DNA of 64,000 bases from Arthrobacter sp. 18067 (lineage in GTDB: Bacteria > Actinomycetota > Actinomycetes > Actinomycetales > Micrococcaceae): positions 62,001 to 126,000 of the forward strand of contig NZ_CACSJJ010000005.1 of the NCBI RefSeq assembly GCF_902706295.1, given 5' to 3'. The notes beneath the pieces were generated by a model. The model was not told where the DNA came from, searched no databases, and saw only the letters and a list, made by a program, of their open reading frames with translations. Positions 23,620 to 32,576 of the stretch are shown in pieces; the first letter of the stretch is position 1, and each line of letters begins with the position of its first letter. The position numbers were made by a program, and so were the translations under genes.

Positions 23620-24546
23620 TCAGAAGCTGCCCATTACTGCCATGACAGCGTCTCCCAGCACCGAGCCCAGGGCGTCGCCCGCAGCGCCCACACCAATGCT
23701 GTGTAGTGTCTGTAGGAAGCCCTTGAGCTTGTTCGTATCGGGAACTGGACGGTCGACCTCCGCTTGGATTTCCGCGACGACCTGAGTCAGTTTAGAGTCG
23801 TTTTCGGCGTCCAGTTCCAGCAGCGGACGAGCTTGCTGAAATGAATCGACGATCTTCTTGATCTTGTTTACGGTCTCTTGCGAGATGCCCACAGACTGAT
23901 TGACGTAGTTGCTGTTGGCCGCAATGTTGACGCCGGTTGATCCGTGAACAGTGACATTGGTGTTGTTCGCCAGCGTTTGGGAGCGGTTCAGATACGACTG
24001 GACATCAGCGGAGTAACTGTCGGCGCAGTCGATACCATCAGAGGTCAATGAAGGACGCAAAATCTCACCACCCCATGCTGCGTATCCCTTGACCAGTTCC
24101 TTGTCTTGGAGGTAATCCGCTGCGGCACTCAGCTCGTCTTGCGTATAGGAGACGCCAAAGAAGGACGCGCGGGGGTCATCGACGAAGTCGGACAGGCCGG
24201 ATGGTTCTCCTACGCTGCTGAGCCAATCAACAATGCCGTTGCGTAGGGCAAGGCGTCGTTTCCCGGCATTTGTGCTTGCTGTTGCAATTTCCCGCGCCTT
24301 CGCCGTAGCGGCACCGGTGGCAAAGACGCTGTTCATCGAGGGAACGTTTGCCCGGTCGATATCGTCAGCGAGCCCCGAAGCCCAAAATTCCTTCAAGATG
24401 CCGTAGAGCAGATCCTCATCAGCGTCCAGTTCCTGTGCCGCATCCTGCAGGCTCTTACCGCTGCTAGTCGGCTTCACAGACCAAACCAACAACCTGTATG
24501 CAAGCACGTCTTCCTTAGCCGCTGACCAACCCTGTTGTTGTAGCAC
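23620..24546 (-). CDS. Unknown protein, 308 aa
   Basis: GTG 24546 with AAGGGGGTCAG upstream. The N-terminal 60 residues look like a small helical or winged-helix unit (LQDAAQELDADEDLLYGILK). The middle is unplaced. From about residue 195 there is a stretch rich in N, T, S and V (NTNVTVHGSTGVNIAANSNY), followed by a helical region (ETVNKIKKIVDSFQQARPLL) and a Gly/Ala-rich hydrophobic end (GVGAAGDALGSVLGDAVMAVM) that could insert into a membrane. This layout (sensor, beta stretch, hydrophobic end) recalls abortive-infection style proteins, but I recognise no family. Confidence 0.6.
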   Translation of the reverse strand: MLQQQGWSAAKEDVLAYRLLVWSVKPTSSGKSLQDAAQELDADEDLLYGILKEFWASGLADDIDRANVPSMNSVFATGAATAKAREIATASTNAGKRRLALRNGIVDWLSSVGEPSGLSDFVDDPRASFFGVSYTQDELSAAADYLQDKELVKGYAAWGGEILRPSLTSDGIDCADSYSADVQSYLNRSQTLANNTNVTVHGSTGVNIAANSNYVNQSVGISQETVNKIKKIVDSFQQARPLLELDAENDSKLTQVVAEIQAEVDRPVPDTNKLKGFLQTLHSIGVGAAGDALGSVLGDAVMAVMGSF

Positions 24547-24663
24547 CTGACCCCCTTGATTTGTTCGAACGGTTCACACAACACATTAATGCGAGCCGCC
24601 GACATTCTGTTGTTCGAAGAGTTCTACACATAGAGGGAAGAATCGGGTCATACAGACCCCTAG

Positions 24664-24935
24664 AGCGCTCGCAGTCATCGGGTACATGCGCGTTTCAACG
24701 TCGAAACAAGATGTGAGCCCAGAGATGCCACAGGCACTTGAAGCAGCGCGGCACGGCTGACCCCTGATCATCTATCTCGAGAATGCCGCGTCAGCCAAGA
24801 ACCTGAAGAATCGCCCGGCGCTCGCTGAAGCTGGGGCGCTTCGATGCCCTGGCAGTCTCGAAGCTCGACCGGTCGAGCATCGGGGATCAGGTCCTAGACC
24901 ACCAGGCAGGTACAGCGGCCTCGTCCGACGGTTAG
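24664..24935 (+). pseudogene. Serine recombinase (resolvase) remnant
   Basis: The N-terminal resolvase signature VIGYMRVSTSKQDVSPEM is present with the catalytic-serine region (RVSTSKQ), followed by QALEAARHG and a stop. LIIYLENAASAKNLKNRPAL and then RFDALAVSKLDRSSIGDQVL follow in two other frames. Nothing of the C-terminal DNA-binding part remains. At least two frame changes make it inactive. It lies where accessory genes give way to catabolic genes and may mark an old insertion boundary. Confidence 0.75.
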
Positions 24936-24971
24936 TCGCGTCGGATTTGAAGCCTGCCCAGCGGGTTGGCG

Positions 24972-26024
24972 TCACCGAATATTTGCCCGGTGTGGTCCGG
25001 TCACGGGCACATTGATTTCATGGCCCTGTGAGCGCAGGTACACCACATGGCTGGCTGTTTCGGAGACCGCCAGGCGCAGCGAGAATGACCGCAGGGACTC
25101 CCAGCCCCGTGACCACGTCAAGTGGCGGGCAACGTCCCATACGGTGTCGGGATGGTTCCGATTCAGCACGCCGAGGACTTCGGCGGAGCGTTCCCGGTGG
25201 TGCTGGATCAGCTGTGCGGCCCGCCGTTGCATGCCGATAAATCGGTATTCGTGCGCAGGGCAAACCTCCATCTCGTCCTCGAATGCGATCAGGTCCAGGG
25301 ACTTGTAGTAGTCCGCCAGCGGATTGGGTGGACCGGGCAGCTCCAGCGATATGTGGGGAGAGATGCGCGGCAGGACATGGTCCCCGCTGAATATCAGGCC
25401 ATGAGGCTCATCCACCAAACAGATATGCCCCGGCGAATGTCCGGGAGTGGTGATCACCCGCATCTCTAGCCCTTTGATGGGCACGAGGCTACGGTCGCTG
25501 AGTCGTAGGTCTGGATCTGCGAGGTTCTTCACATGCACCAGGCTTGTGCTGTCCATGGCCACCTCAGCTAGCCGGTCAGCCGGCACGCCCCACAACGTAA
25601 GTTCCTCGCTGTGGGCCCGCAGGAAACGATCAGGGTCATCGTAAGCGGCGAGCCGGTGCACTTCGTGCTCGCCCAGAGCAACCCAGGCACCGGAGACGTT
25701 ACGCAGACGGGCAGCCATCCCCAGATGGTCCGAGTGAAAATGGGTTACCACAATGCCCGTCAGATCCGAGAGCCCAAGGCCCGCCTGCCGCAGACCGGCC
25801 GTCAGATGCTCCATGCCGACATCACTGTCCCAGCCCGGATCGATCAGAACCGCCTCACCGTCGCCCAAGAGCAGGTAACTGAGGGTGTAGCGCATGGGAT
25901 TGTCGGGGAATGGAACAGGGACGGACCACACATTCATGTTGAGTTGCTCCACGGGTGGCAGCACTTTGTTCTGCCACGCTTCCTTCTGGGCGTGACCCGT
26001 GACGGCAATCTGTGGCAGACTCAT
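24972..26024 (-). CDS. MBL-fold metallohydrolase
   Basis: 350 residues from ATG 26024 (GAGAGGAAC upstream); 12 more codons are open but lack a ribosome-binding site. The metal-binding motif is THFHSDHLG (H95, H97, D99, H100), with later ligands in TTPGHSPGH and FSGDHVLPR and a final CPAHEYRF. The family hydrolyses thioesters, lactones and similar bonds. With an aldehyde dehydrogenase, alcohol dehydrogenase and P450 nearby, an acyl-CoA or lactone hydrolase of the same degradation route is plausible, but the substrate cannot be read from the sequence. Confidence 0.85.
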   Translation of the reverse strand: MSLPQIAVTGHAQKEAWQNKVLPPVEQLNMNVWSVPVPFPDNPMRYTLSYLLLGDGEAVLIDPGWDSDVGMEHLTAGLRQAGLGLSDLTGIVVTHFHSDHLGMAARLRNVSGAWVALGEHEVHRLAAYDDPDRFLRAHSEELTLWGVPADRLAEVAMDSTSLVHVKNLADPDLRLSDRSLVPIKGLEMRVITTPGHSPGHICLVDEPHGLIFSGDHVLPRISPHISLELPGPPNPLADYYKSLDLIAFEDEMEVCPAHEYRFIGMQRRAAQLIQHHRERSAEVLGVLNRNHPDTVWDVARHLTWSRGWESLRSFSLRLAVSETASHVVYLRSQGHEINVPVTGPHRANIR

Positions 26025-26368
26025 CAGTTCCTCTCGAGGACTCAAAAAATACAAAGACACGGACGGAACCGACTCAGTTTAGTCAGTTCGGAGGTGAACA
26101 TAACTGGCTCGCAGCACTGACGGTCTCATTAAGGAAAAACTCCCTAGTCTTCGGTCAGATCATCGCCCCTGCCGTCATATGCGCGGGACACGCCTCCGTC
26201 GGCGTGTCCATTCTTCCGCGGTATGGATAGTGAATTCCCGTTGAACCTCCAAACCGCATCGTCCTGGCCTTGCCATGGCAACTCTCGCCGGACCGGCCAG
26301 GACCTCGCGAGTCATTTTGGTCAAAGAGGCTGAATGGAAGTGCAGGGTGAACGGCGCGTTGGCGGGCC
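26025..26368. other. Intergenic stretch with hairpin
   Basis: GGACACGCC (26186-26194) and GGCGTGTCC (26201-26209) form a perfect 9-bp stem with a 6-base loop, probably a terminator for the aldehyde dehydrogenase transcript read from the right. The rest shows no gene. Confidence 0.45.
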
Positions 26369-27853
26369 CTATAGGCGGATCATAACTGACTTGAGCTCGG
26401 TGAACGCATCTAGCGACTGTGCGCCGAGTTCGCGGCCATGGCCTGACTGCTTGAATCCGCCGAACGGGAAGGTCAAATCCAACTCGCCGTGAGTGTTGAT
26501 CCATACGACTCCAGCGCGGAGTCGCCGCGCCAGGGTGTGGGCACTGGATACGTCGCGCGTAGCGACCGCGGCCGCCAGCCCGTACGGCGTGTCATTGGCG
26601 ATTCGTACAGCTTCATCCACATCGCTGAACGGGATGAGCGCTGCCACCGGGCCGAAGATCTCCTCCCGTGCGATCCGCATACCGTTGTTCACGCCTTCAA
26701 ACAAGGTAGGCTCCACGAAGTAGCCACGGCTGTTGACCGGTTCGCCGCCACTGGCGATCCGACCGCCCTCATCCTGGCCGGTCGTCACATAGCCAGTCAC
26801 CCGGTCAAACTGCTGCTTGGACACGACGGGACCAAGTGTGGTGCCGTCATCAAATGGATCACCGATCTGATAGGCGGACATCGCCTTGATGAGAGCTTCT
26901 GCGAACTCGTCATGCACGCTGTCCTGAACCAGAATGCGTGTTCCTGCCACGCAGACCTGGCCGGACATCGCACAGAACCCGCTCGCAGCGTTGCGCGCCG
27001 CCAATTCGATGTCCGCGTCGGCCAAGACGATGTGCGGTGACTTCCCGCCGAGTTCCAGAGTGACACGCTTCAGATTTCCTACCGAGGCTCCGAGGATTTT
27101 CTTGCCTGTCTCGGTCGAGCCTGTGAAGGACACCTTGTCGATGTCCGGATGGGCTGCGATCGCAGTCCCGGCCCGCTCACCGAGCCCGGTCACGACATTC
27201 ATCACGCCAGGCGGCAGGTCGCATTCGCCCAGGATCTCGGCAAACCTCAGCGCCGTCAGTGATGTCTGCTCTGCAGGCTTGAGGATGACTGTGTTCCCTG
27301 TGGCGAGCGCTGGTGCGATCTTCCATGATGCCATCACCAGTGGGCCGTTCCACGGGACGATTCCAGCGCAGACGCCCAGGGCCTCGCGCACGGAGTAGCA
27401 GTGCACGGAGTCGCTGACAGGATTGACAGTGCCCAGGATCTTGGTTGGCCACCCAGAGTAGTAGCGGAATGTGAGGGCGGTGCTGGCAACCATGCCACGA
27501 GTGATGCTGATCGGTATGCCGCCGTCCAGAGATTCCAGCTGTGCCAATTCCTCGGCATGGGCCTCGATCGCTTCAGCCATGTCTAGCAGTACTTGGCTCC
27601 GCGCATGTGGGTTAAGGTCGCGCCAAGTCGATTCCTCGAACGCGCGGCGAGCTGCCGCCACGGCCAAATCGACGTCCTCGGAGTCCGCAGCGGCTATCTC
27701 GGCGATCGTCTCCCCATTGGCCGGATTGATTGTTGTGAACGTACGACATGATTTGGCGGCCACCCATTCGCCGCCGATCAGCATCGGCTTTGCGCCTGGT
27801 CCATCAACAAAGTCGATCTTCGGCGGCGCGGCGACCTCGAAGTTTCTCATCAT
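26369..27853 (-). CDS. Aldehyde dehydrogenase (NAD(P)-dependent)
   Basis: 494 residues; AGGAGAG precedes ATGATG at 27853. Family motifs are intact: PWNGPLVMASWKIAPALATG, FTGSTETGK, LELGGKSPH with the general-base Glu, GQVCVAGTR with the catalytic Cys, and the EEIFGPV box. It oxidises an aldehyde to the acid in the cytoplasm. Next to an NDMA-dependent alcohol dehydrogenase and a P450 it would take the third step, alkyl to alcohol to aldehyde to acid (inference). It is transcribed with or beside the substrate-binding protein gene on the same strand. Confidence 0.93.
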   Translation of the reverse strand: MMRNFEVAAPPKIDFVDGPGAKPMLIGGEWVAAKSCRTFTTINPANGETIAEIAAADSEDVDLAVAAARRAFEESTWRDLNPHARSQVLLDMAEAIEAHAEELAQLESLDGGIPISITRGMVASTALTFRYYSGWPTKILGTVNPVSDSVHCYSVREALGVCAGIVPWNGPLVMASWKIAPALATGNTVILKPAEQTSLTALRFAEILGECDLPPGVMNVVTGLGERAGTAIAAHPDIDKVSFTGSTETGKKILGASVGNLKRVTLELGGKSPHIVLADADIELAARNAASGFCAMSGQVCVAGTRILVQDSVHDEFAEALIKAMSAYQIGDPFDDGTTLGPVVSKQQFDRVTGYVTTGQDEGGRIASGGEPVNSRGYFVEPTLFEGVNNGMRIAREEIFGPVAALIPFSDVDEAVRIANDTPYGLAAAVATRDVSSAHTLARRLRAGVVWINTHGELDLTFPFGGFKQSGHGRELGAQSLDAFTELKSVMIRL

Positions 27854-27940
27854 GTGCTCTCCTATTGTCTTGTGACGGTCGACAAACTTATTTTGGGGTG
27901 AGACCGATCATTGAGCGATTTCAACCCACCCAGGTTTAAC

Positions 27941-27980
27941 GCCGCCTGCTCGCCGGCAGCCAAGCCGGCGAGCAGGCGGC
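27941..27980 (-). terminator. Perfect 17-bp hairpin terminator after the substrate-binding protein gene
   Basis: GCCGCCTGCTCGCCGGC (27941-27957) and its exact complement (27964-27980) flank a 6-base loop. It begins 8 bases after the stop of the lipoprotein gene, so the aldehyde dehydrogenase beyond it probably has its own promoter. Confidence 0.75.
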
Positions 27981-27987
27981 GGTGGCG

Positions 27988-29235
27988 TTAGCCGTTCTTG
28001 GTTCCCGGGATGGCCTTGATCTGGATCGGAGCGTCGCCCGTTGCGGACACCAGCTCGTTGCCTGTGACCTTGACCATGTAGGTGCAGTTGCCTGGGAATT
28101 GTTGTTGCGTGTCCCCAAAAGTCGAGTAGTTGACGGGGCACGTCAGGCCACCATGGGTATCATGGGTGACCTTGCGCAGCGCGGAGACGAAACCGGCGGG
28201 GGATGTGTCATTTTCCTTCGCCGCGGCGATTAGGCCCGTGACCGCCGTATCGGCGGTGAACCAGCCCCACTCATGGCTGACGGAGGGGTACGGTTTTGAC
28301 CAACCGGCATATGTCCTGAGCGCGTCCATCATCCGCGTGACCCCAGGGGTTTTCAATGAGGCGGGTGTGTACCCGGCTGCCATGTACAGACCCTGGGCAG
28401 CAGCGAGGCCTGCCGGGTCGTCCAGAAGCTCCTGGCCATAGCCGCCTTGGACGAATGAGGCCTTGAGTTCAACTCCAGCGCCCTTGAGGGCTGTGAACAG
28501 CGAAAGGCTGTCAGCGACCTGCATTTGAGTACCGACCACGTCGCACTGGGCATTCTTGATCGAGAGCGCCATGGTGCTGAAGTTGGCCGATCCAGGGTCG
28601 AAGCTGAAGTCCACAAAAGGCGTGGGCATTCCGGCCGCCTGCACCGAACCGCTCATGGCCTTTCCGTTGGCGATTGTCGACGGAAAGTTGTAGCCGACCC
28701 CGCAGTACGTCGTTCCGCCTTTGCTCTTAAAGAATTCCGGGAGACCTTGATAATTTGGAAAATTGTTGTCGGAGCTACCAAACGTTGCAAAAATTGTCTT
28801 GTTATTTGGGTCTGCGCACTCAGGGCCGTCGATGCAGTCACCCACGACGGCAATTTTATTCTGCACTGCATAGCGGTACGAGCCGTAGAAGAACGCGCCG
28901 GCTGCAAGAACGATGTCGGCGTGGTCTTGCTCGTGGAGCCGTTGGAGCGCCGCAAGGGAAGTCTGCGGGCTGGTCCCCTCGTCCTCACTGACCAGTTTCA
29001 GAGTCACACCTGGTATCTCATGACTGGCATTGGCCAGCTCGATGCGTGCCTTGGCTGCATCGATGGTCTTTTGGCCGAAAGATGACGCTGCCGGGCCGGT
29101 CAGTGGCGTCATGATTCCAAGAGTAATTGTGGTCCCGCCGCCGCTGTCGGAGGCGGAAGTCGAGCCACAAGCCGCGAGCGTGCTTGCGGCCAGCAGCGCG
29201 GTGACCGCCCCCGTCAGCATTTTTAGTTTGGTCAT
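27988..29235 (-). CDS. ABC transporter substrate-binding lipoprotein (branched-chain amino acid/amide type)
   Basis: 415 residues from ATG 29235; AAGGAAAGG upstream. The signal peptide ends in the lipobox STLAAC, so the mature protein is lipid-anchored outside the membrane. The body follows the LivJ-like periplasmic-binding fold: ITLGIMTPLTGPAASSFGQK, LKLVSEDEGTSPQTSLAALQ and a late RKVTHDTHGG. No permease or ATPase genes are in the window, so it must use a transporter encoded elsewhere or be an orphan. It is divergent from the alcohol dehydrogenase gene, and both probably respond to the same compound. Confidence 0.9.
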   Translation of the reverse strand: MTKLKMLTGAVTALLAASTLAACGSTSASDSGGGTTITLGIMTPLTGPAASSFGQKTIDAAKARIELANASHEIPGVTLKLVSEDEGTSPQTSLAALQRLHEQDHADIVLAAGAFFYGSYRYAVQNKIAVVGDCIDGPECADPNNKTIFATFGSSDNNFPNYQGLPEFFKSKGGTTYCGVGYNFPSTIANGKAMSGSVQAAGMPTPFVDFSFDPGSANFSTMALSIKNAQCDVVGTQMQVADSLSLFTALKGAGVELKASFVQGGYGQELLDDPAGLAAAQGLYMAAGYTPASLKTPGVTRMMDALRTYAGWSKPYPSVSHEWGWFTADTAVTGLIAAAKENDTSPAGFVSALRKVTHDTHGGLTCPVNYSTFGDTQQQFPGNCTYMVKVTGNELVSATGDAPIQIKAIPGTKNG

Positions 29236-29487
29236 AAGTACAGAGCCTTTCCTTGGCGTGGACGCCCTCAGTGCACGACGTCGTGTGATGTTGCGATGCC
29301 TACCACCTGCTTTTGAGGCTCCGTCATTGAGCCCCACTCTGCGCGTTACCTCCGGACCTCGTTGTTTATTGACAGCTCAACTAACATCCCGAACCACGAA
29401 CCGCGTCCTTGACTGCGGCTAGCGTCGATCGCCAAAAGCCACCATTAGCTCTTTGCGCGTCAAGTTGGATGGCACGGTCACTACCAT

Positions 29488-29540
29488 GTGAATGACGTCA
29501 CTTGTGCATACACTATTACAGACATCGTGACCGACGTCAC
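29488..29540. promoter_or_regulatory. Two copies of a TGACGTCA-type site in the divergent promoter region
   Basis: GTGAATGACGTCAC (29488-29501) and GTGACCGACGTCAC (29527-29540) share 12 of 14 bases with starts 39 bp apart. The second continues GAAGT, as does the copy at 30999-31016 in front of the ferredoxin/P450 genes. They lie 250-300 bp upstream of the lipoprotein start and 50-100 bp upstream of the alcohol dehydrogenase start. Confidence 0.6.
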
Positions 29541-29591
29541 GAAGTATTTCTCAAGCGATCGGGTCATCCCGACGAGGAAAGGTGACAGAAG

Positions 29592-30707
29592 ATGCCAACA
29601 CAGACTCGAGCCGCAGTGTGCTGGGAAGTCGGCCGTCCGTGGGAGATCGAGGACTGCACGCTAGCCGACCCGCGGCAAGGCGAGGTGCTCGTTAAGCTGG
29701 AGTTCGCAGGCCTTTGCCATAGCGACGATCACAACATCACGGGAGACTTCCCGGCCGCGCTGCCGGTCGTTGGCGGCCACGAAGGTGCCGGAGTCGTTGT
29801 CGCGGTCGGGGAGGGCGTTGACCGGGTCCAAGTCGGCGACTCGGTCATGCTCCTTCCCCTGCCTTCGTGCGGGAAGTGCCGCTATTGCGCCGAGGGGCGC
29901 AGCTACATCTGCGACGCAAATCTGGATGTGATGACGGGCGCCCGCGCTGATGGCTCGTTCGCGTTCACCTCTGCAGACGGCCAGCCGATCGGTGCATATG
30001 GGCAGCTCGGAACATTCTCGGACTACACGCTCGTGCAGCAGATCCGAGTCCAGCGCTACGAACGAGACATCCCAGGGCCTGTCGCTGCCATCACGAGCTG
30101 TGCCGTCATCACCGGCTATGGCTCCGCGGTGCGCGCAGCGGGCATCCGGGACGGCGACACCGTCGTTGTGGTCGGCGTCGGGGGAGTCGGGATGAGCGCC
30201 GTGATCGGTGCAAAAATTTCCGGTGCTGCGCATGTGGTCGCAGTCGACCCTGTGCCATTCAAACGGGAACAAGCGCTGAAGCTCGGGGCGACGCATGCGG
30301 CTGCTGACATCGAAGAGGCTATGGGTATCGTTTCGACCCTCACAAGGAACAGAATGGCCGAGGCGGCAATAATCACCGTTGGTGTCCTTCACGGCGACAT
30401 GATCGGCCCAATCACGCGTCTGGTGAGCAAGGGTGGCAATGTGGTTGTGACCTCCGTCTCTCCGCTCGGTGAGGAGACAGTGTCGATTCCTTTGGTCGAG
30501 TTCGCCATGTCGGCGAAGAATCTGATTGGGGTGGTCATGGGCCTCACCCGACCCACGGCAGATATCGACCGGATTCACGCGTTATACCGTGCCGGCAGGA
30601 TCCCGCTGGATGACTTGGTGACCCAAACGTACAAACTCGAGGACATTAATGTCGGCTACGAGGACATGCACAAGGGCCTAAACCTCCGCGGCGTGATCCA
30701 ATTCTGA
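29592..30707 (+). CDS. NDMA-dependent alcohol dehydrogenase (mycofactocin-linked, zinc type)
   Basis: 371 residues; GAGGAAAGG upstream of ATG 29592. Zinc ADH features: catalytic C42 (AGLCHSDDH), GGHEGAG, structural zinc cysteines C92, C95, C98 and C106 (CGKCRYCAEGRSYIC), and the Rossmann motif VVGVGGVGMSAV. The phrases AVDPVPFKREQALKLGATHA and LEDINVGYEDMHKGLNLRGV match the NDMA-dependent subgroup. Members hold NAD(H) tightly and pass electrons to mycofactocin instead of exchanging NAD. The mycofactocin genes at 46,522-54,209 supply that cofactor. Probable role: oxidation of an alcohol formed by the P450 (inference). Confidence 0.9.
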   Translation: MPTQTRAAVCWEVGRPWEIEDCTLADPRQGEVLVKLEFAGLCHSDDHNITGDFPAALPVVGGHEGAGVVVAVGEGVDRVQVGDSVMLLPLPSCGKCRYCAEGRSYICDANLDVMTGARADGSFAFTSADGQPIGAYGQLGTFSDYTLVQQIRVQRYERDIPGPVAAITSCAVITGYGSAVRAAGIRDGDTVVVVGVGGVGMSAVIGAKISGAAHVVAVDPVPFKREQALKLGATHAAADIEEAMGIVSTLTRNRMAEAAIITVGVLHGDMIGPITRLVSKGGNVVVTSVSPLGEETVSIPLVEFAMSAKNLIGVVMGLTRPTADIDRIHALYRAGRIPLDDLVTQTYKLEDINVGYEDMHKGLNLRGVIQF

Positions 30708-30711
30708 GGCG

Positions 30712-30757
30712 GACGTGATGCGGGCGGGGCACAATGTGCCTCCGCCCGCATCACGTC
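30712..30757 (+). terminator. Perfect 16-bp hairpin terminator after the alcohol dehydrogenase
   Basis: GACGTGATGCGGGCGG (30712-30727) pairs exactly with 30742-30757. An inner GGCAC/GTGCC stem caps it. It starts 5 bases after the stop codon. Confidence 0.8.
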
Positions 30758-30998
30758 ATCCAAACCGAGAAAACCATTGGTCCGAGCGGTGTCGATCCTG
30801 AACGGCGAGTGCCGTCGAGCCTCTTCGCCCGCTACATCAACTCGGCCGGGGAATGTTTGATCCGACGTGAGATCAGTCCTTCCAGGCCTCGATGACTCTA
30901 TCGAACTTGGCGCGATTCAACCCCGCATACCCGAGGCGCCACTCGGGCCATGGGCATGCCCGGACACTTCGCGGGATGGCCATTTGGTGCCCTAAAAA

Positions 30999-31062
30999 AC
31001 TTCGTGACGTCATTCGATATGTCTGCCATACTGCATCCATAAATGTGGCCAAATGCTATGGA
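30999..31062 (+). promoter_or_regulatory. Control region of the ferredoxin/P450 operon
   Basis: CGAATGACGTCACGAAGT (minus strand, 30999-31016) is the third copy of the TGACGTCA-type site. Just behind it ATCCATA (31034-31040) and TATGGAT (31056-31062) form an inverted repeat. The same 7-base arms recur at 32760-32795 after the operon. The ferredoxin start is at 31099. The stretch 30758-30998 shows no gene. Confidence 0.5.
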
Positions 31063-31098
31063 TCACGCGCATCCATGTTGGCCGTCGAGGAGTGAACA

Positions 31099-31305
31099 AT
31101 GACGTTGATGATCGACTATGACCGCTGTCAGGGACACGGACGGTGCTCCCTGATTAGCCCCCAGCTGTTCGACCTGACCCCCGACGACGGCCTGGGTGTC
31201 GTCCTCATCCCAGAACCAGGTTCCCAGTTCGCGCAGATTGTGGCTCAGGCCGTAGGGAACTGCCCCGAGCAGGCGATCAGCTACGTGGAGAGGAGCTCAT
31301 CATGA
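31099..31305 (+). CDS. 3Fe-4S-type ferredoxin
   Basis: 68 residues; GAGGAG upstream of ATG 31099. Cluster ligands C10, C16 and C54 are present. The usual second Cys position holds H13 (CQGHGRC), as in ferredoxins that serve actinobacterial P450s. The stop overlaps the P450 start (ATGA), so the two are made together and this is very probably the direct electron donor. No ferredoxin reductase is visible in the window. Confidence 0.93.
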   Translation: MTLMIDYDRCQGHGRCSLISPQLFDLTPDDGLGVVLIPEPGSQFAQIVAQAVGNCPEQAISYVERSSS

Positions 31306-32516
31306 TGGGTTCGTCGGATCCGTCGGCGATGCCGGTCGAAGAGCTCACACCGCACTTCGATTTGTTCGAGCCTTCACACAGCTTGCGTCTGTGGGAGGTC
31401 CTCGACTTCGCGCGCACGTCCTGCCCCGTAGTCAAGACGGACGCGGATGACGGCTACCACATCGTCACGCGCTACGACGACCTACGCGCCGTGTTGACAG
31501 ACGCCGAGACCTACAGCTCAGCGGAGGCGGGCCTGCGCGGCACGCCGATCCCGATGCCGCCTTTGACGGAGGACCCGCCGAACCACATTGAGTTCCGGCG
31601 GGCGCTGAACCCCTACCTCATGCGAACTTTCCTCGCCCGCTACGAGGAAGATATTCGCCGCCACGCAAGCGAGCTGCTCGACAAGCTCGTCCCCCGCGGC
31701 CGATTTGAGTTCATGACCGAGTTCGCAGTCCCGTTCACGACAGGCAACCTCGCCAGAGTGATCCTCGATGACGACAATGAGGTCCGTCTACAACGCGCAA
31801 TCGACCTCGCCACAGAGATCAGCAGCTACGGCTGGAATGAAGCCTTCTTCGAGCTGGCAAGTCTTGCGCAGGAACTCCTTGAGGAGCGGCTGGCCTCCGG
31901 CAGCGAACGGGACGACATTGTCAACGCTATCCTGCGGGCCACGGTGCACGGACGTCCATTGACGATGGAGGAACGGGTTGGGGCGACAACCATTCTGTTC
32001 ACAGGGGGACTCGACACCACGAAGGCCGCCCTCGGCAACATCGCCCGGCACATCGCTGACGACCCATCCCTTGAGTCACGGGTGCGCGACCCCGAGTGGA
32101 TCAAGGACGATCTGGACGAGTTCCTACGCCTGGACTCGCCGATCGCCTTCATGGCCCGCACCGTTACCAAAGAGACGGAGCTGAATGGATGCCCCCTGAA
32201 ACCGGGTGACAGGGTTGCGGTGCACTACGCATCGGCCAATCGGGACCCATCGCGGTTCGCGCACCCGGCGGAGCTGGACTTCGAGCGTGAGCGCAATCCA
32301 CATGCGGCATTCGGCCTGGGTCCGCATCGCTGCATAGGGCTGCATTTCGCCCGGCTGCAGATCGAGATCGGCTTTCAGGAGCTATACAAGAGAGTCACCC
32401 GAATCCGTATCCCAGAGGGTGAGACTGTACACACGGCGACAGGCGTGGTGCAGTCGCATGAGTACCTACCGATTGAGTTCGACGCAGTCCAGATGGACCA
32501 GGCCGTCGCCAGCTAG
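31302..32516 (+). CDS. Cytochrome P450 monooxygenase
   Basis: 404 residues, soluble bacterial type. Heme ligand C344 in FGLGPHRCIGLHFA. The I-helix oxygen-activation motif is GGLDT (235-239) rather than the common AG-x-D/E-T form. The K-helix ExxR is E273-R276 (EFLR). An early DPPNHIEFRRALNPYL matches the C-helix. It would hydroxylate a small hydrophobic substrate, which the neighbouring alcohol and aldehyde dehydrogenases could oxidise further. The compound cannot be named from the sequence; a terpenoid or alkyl compound is one guess. Confidence 0.93.
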   Translation: MMGSSDPSAMPVEELTPHFDLFEPSHSLRLWEVLDFARTSCPVVKTDADDGYHIVTRYDDLRAVLTDAETYSSAEAGLRGTPIPMPPLTEDPPNHIEFRRALNPYLMRTFLARYEEDIRRHASELLDKLVPRGRFEFMTEFAVPFTTGNLARVILDDDNEVRLQRAIDLATEISSYGWNEAFFELASLAQELLEERLASGSERDDIVNAILRATVHGRPLTMEERVGATTILFTGGLDTTKAALGNIARHIADDPSLESRVRDPEWIKDDLDEFLRLDSPIAFMARTVTKETELNGCPLKPGDRVAVHYASANRDPSRFAHPAELDFERERNPHAAFGLGPHRCIGLHFARLQIEIGFQELYKRVTRIRIPEGETVHTATGVVQSHEYLPIEFDAVQMDQAVAS

Positions 32517-32533
32517 ACCGAAGCTACCTAGAG

Positions 32534-32576
32534 CAAGACGCCGAAATCCCTGTGTGGACGGGAATCCGGCGTTTTG
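32534..32576 (+). terminator. Terminator of the P450 operon
   Basis: CAAGACGCCG (32534-32543) pairs with CGGCGTTTTG (32567-32576) with one G-U; TCCC/GGGA pair inside. It starts 18 bases after the P450 stop. Confidence 0.7.

Noticed and set aside
27988..29337. Binding protein starting at 29337
   Set aside because: The extra 34 residues precede a clear lipoprotein signal peptide and have no ribosome-binding site.
29661..30578. 305-codon minus-strand open frame
   Set aside because: Antisense shadow of the alcohol dehydrogenase.
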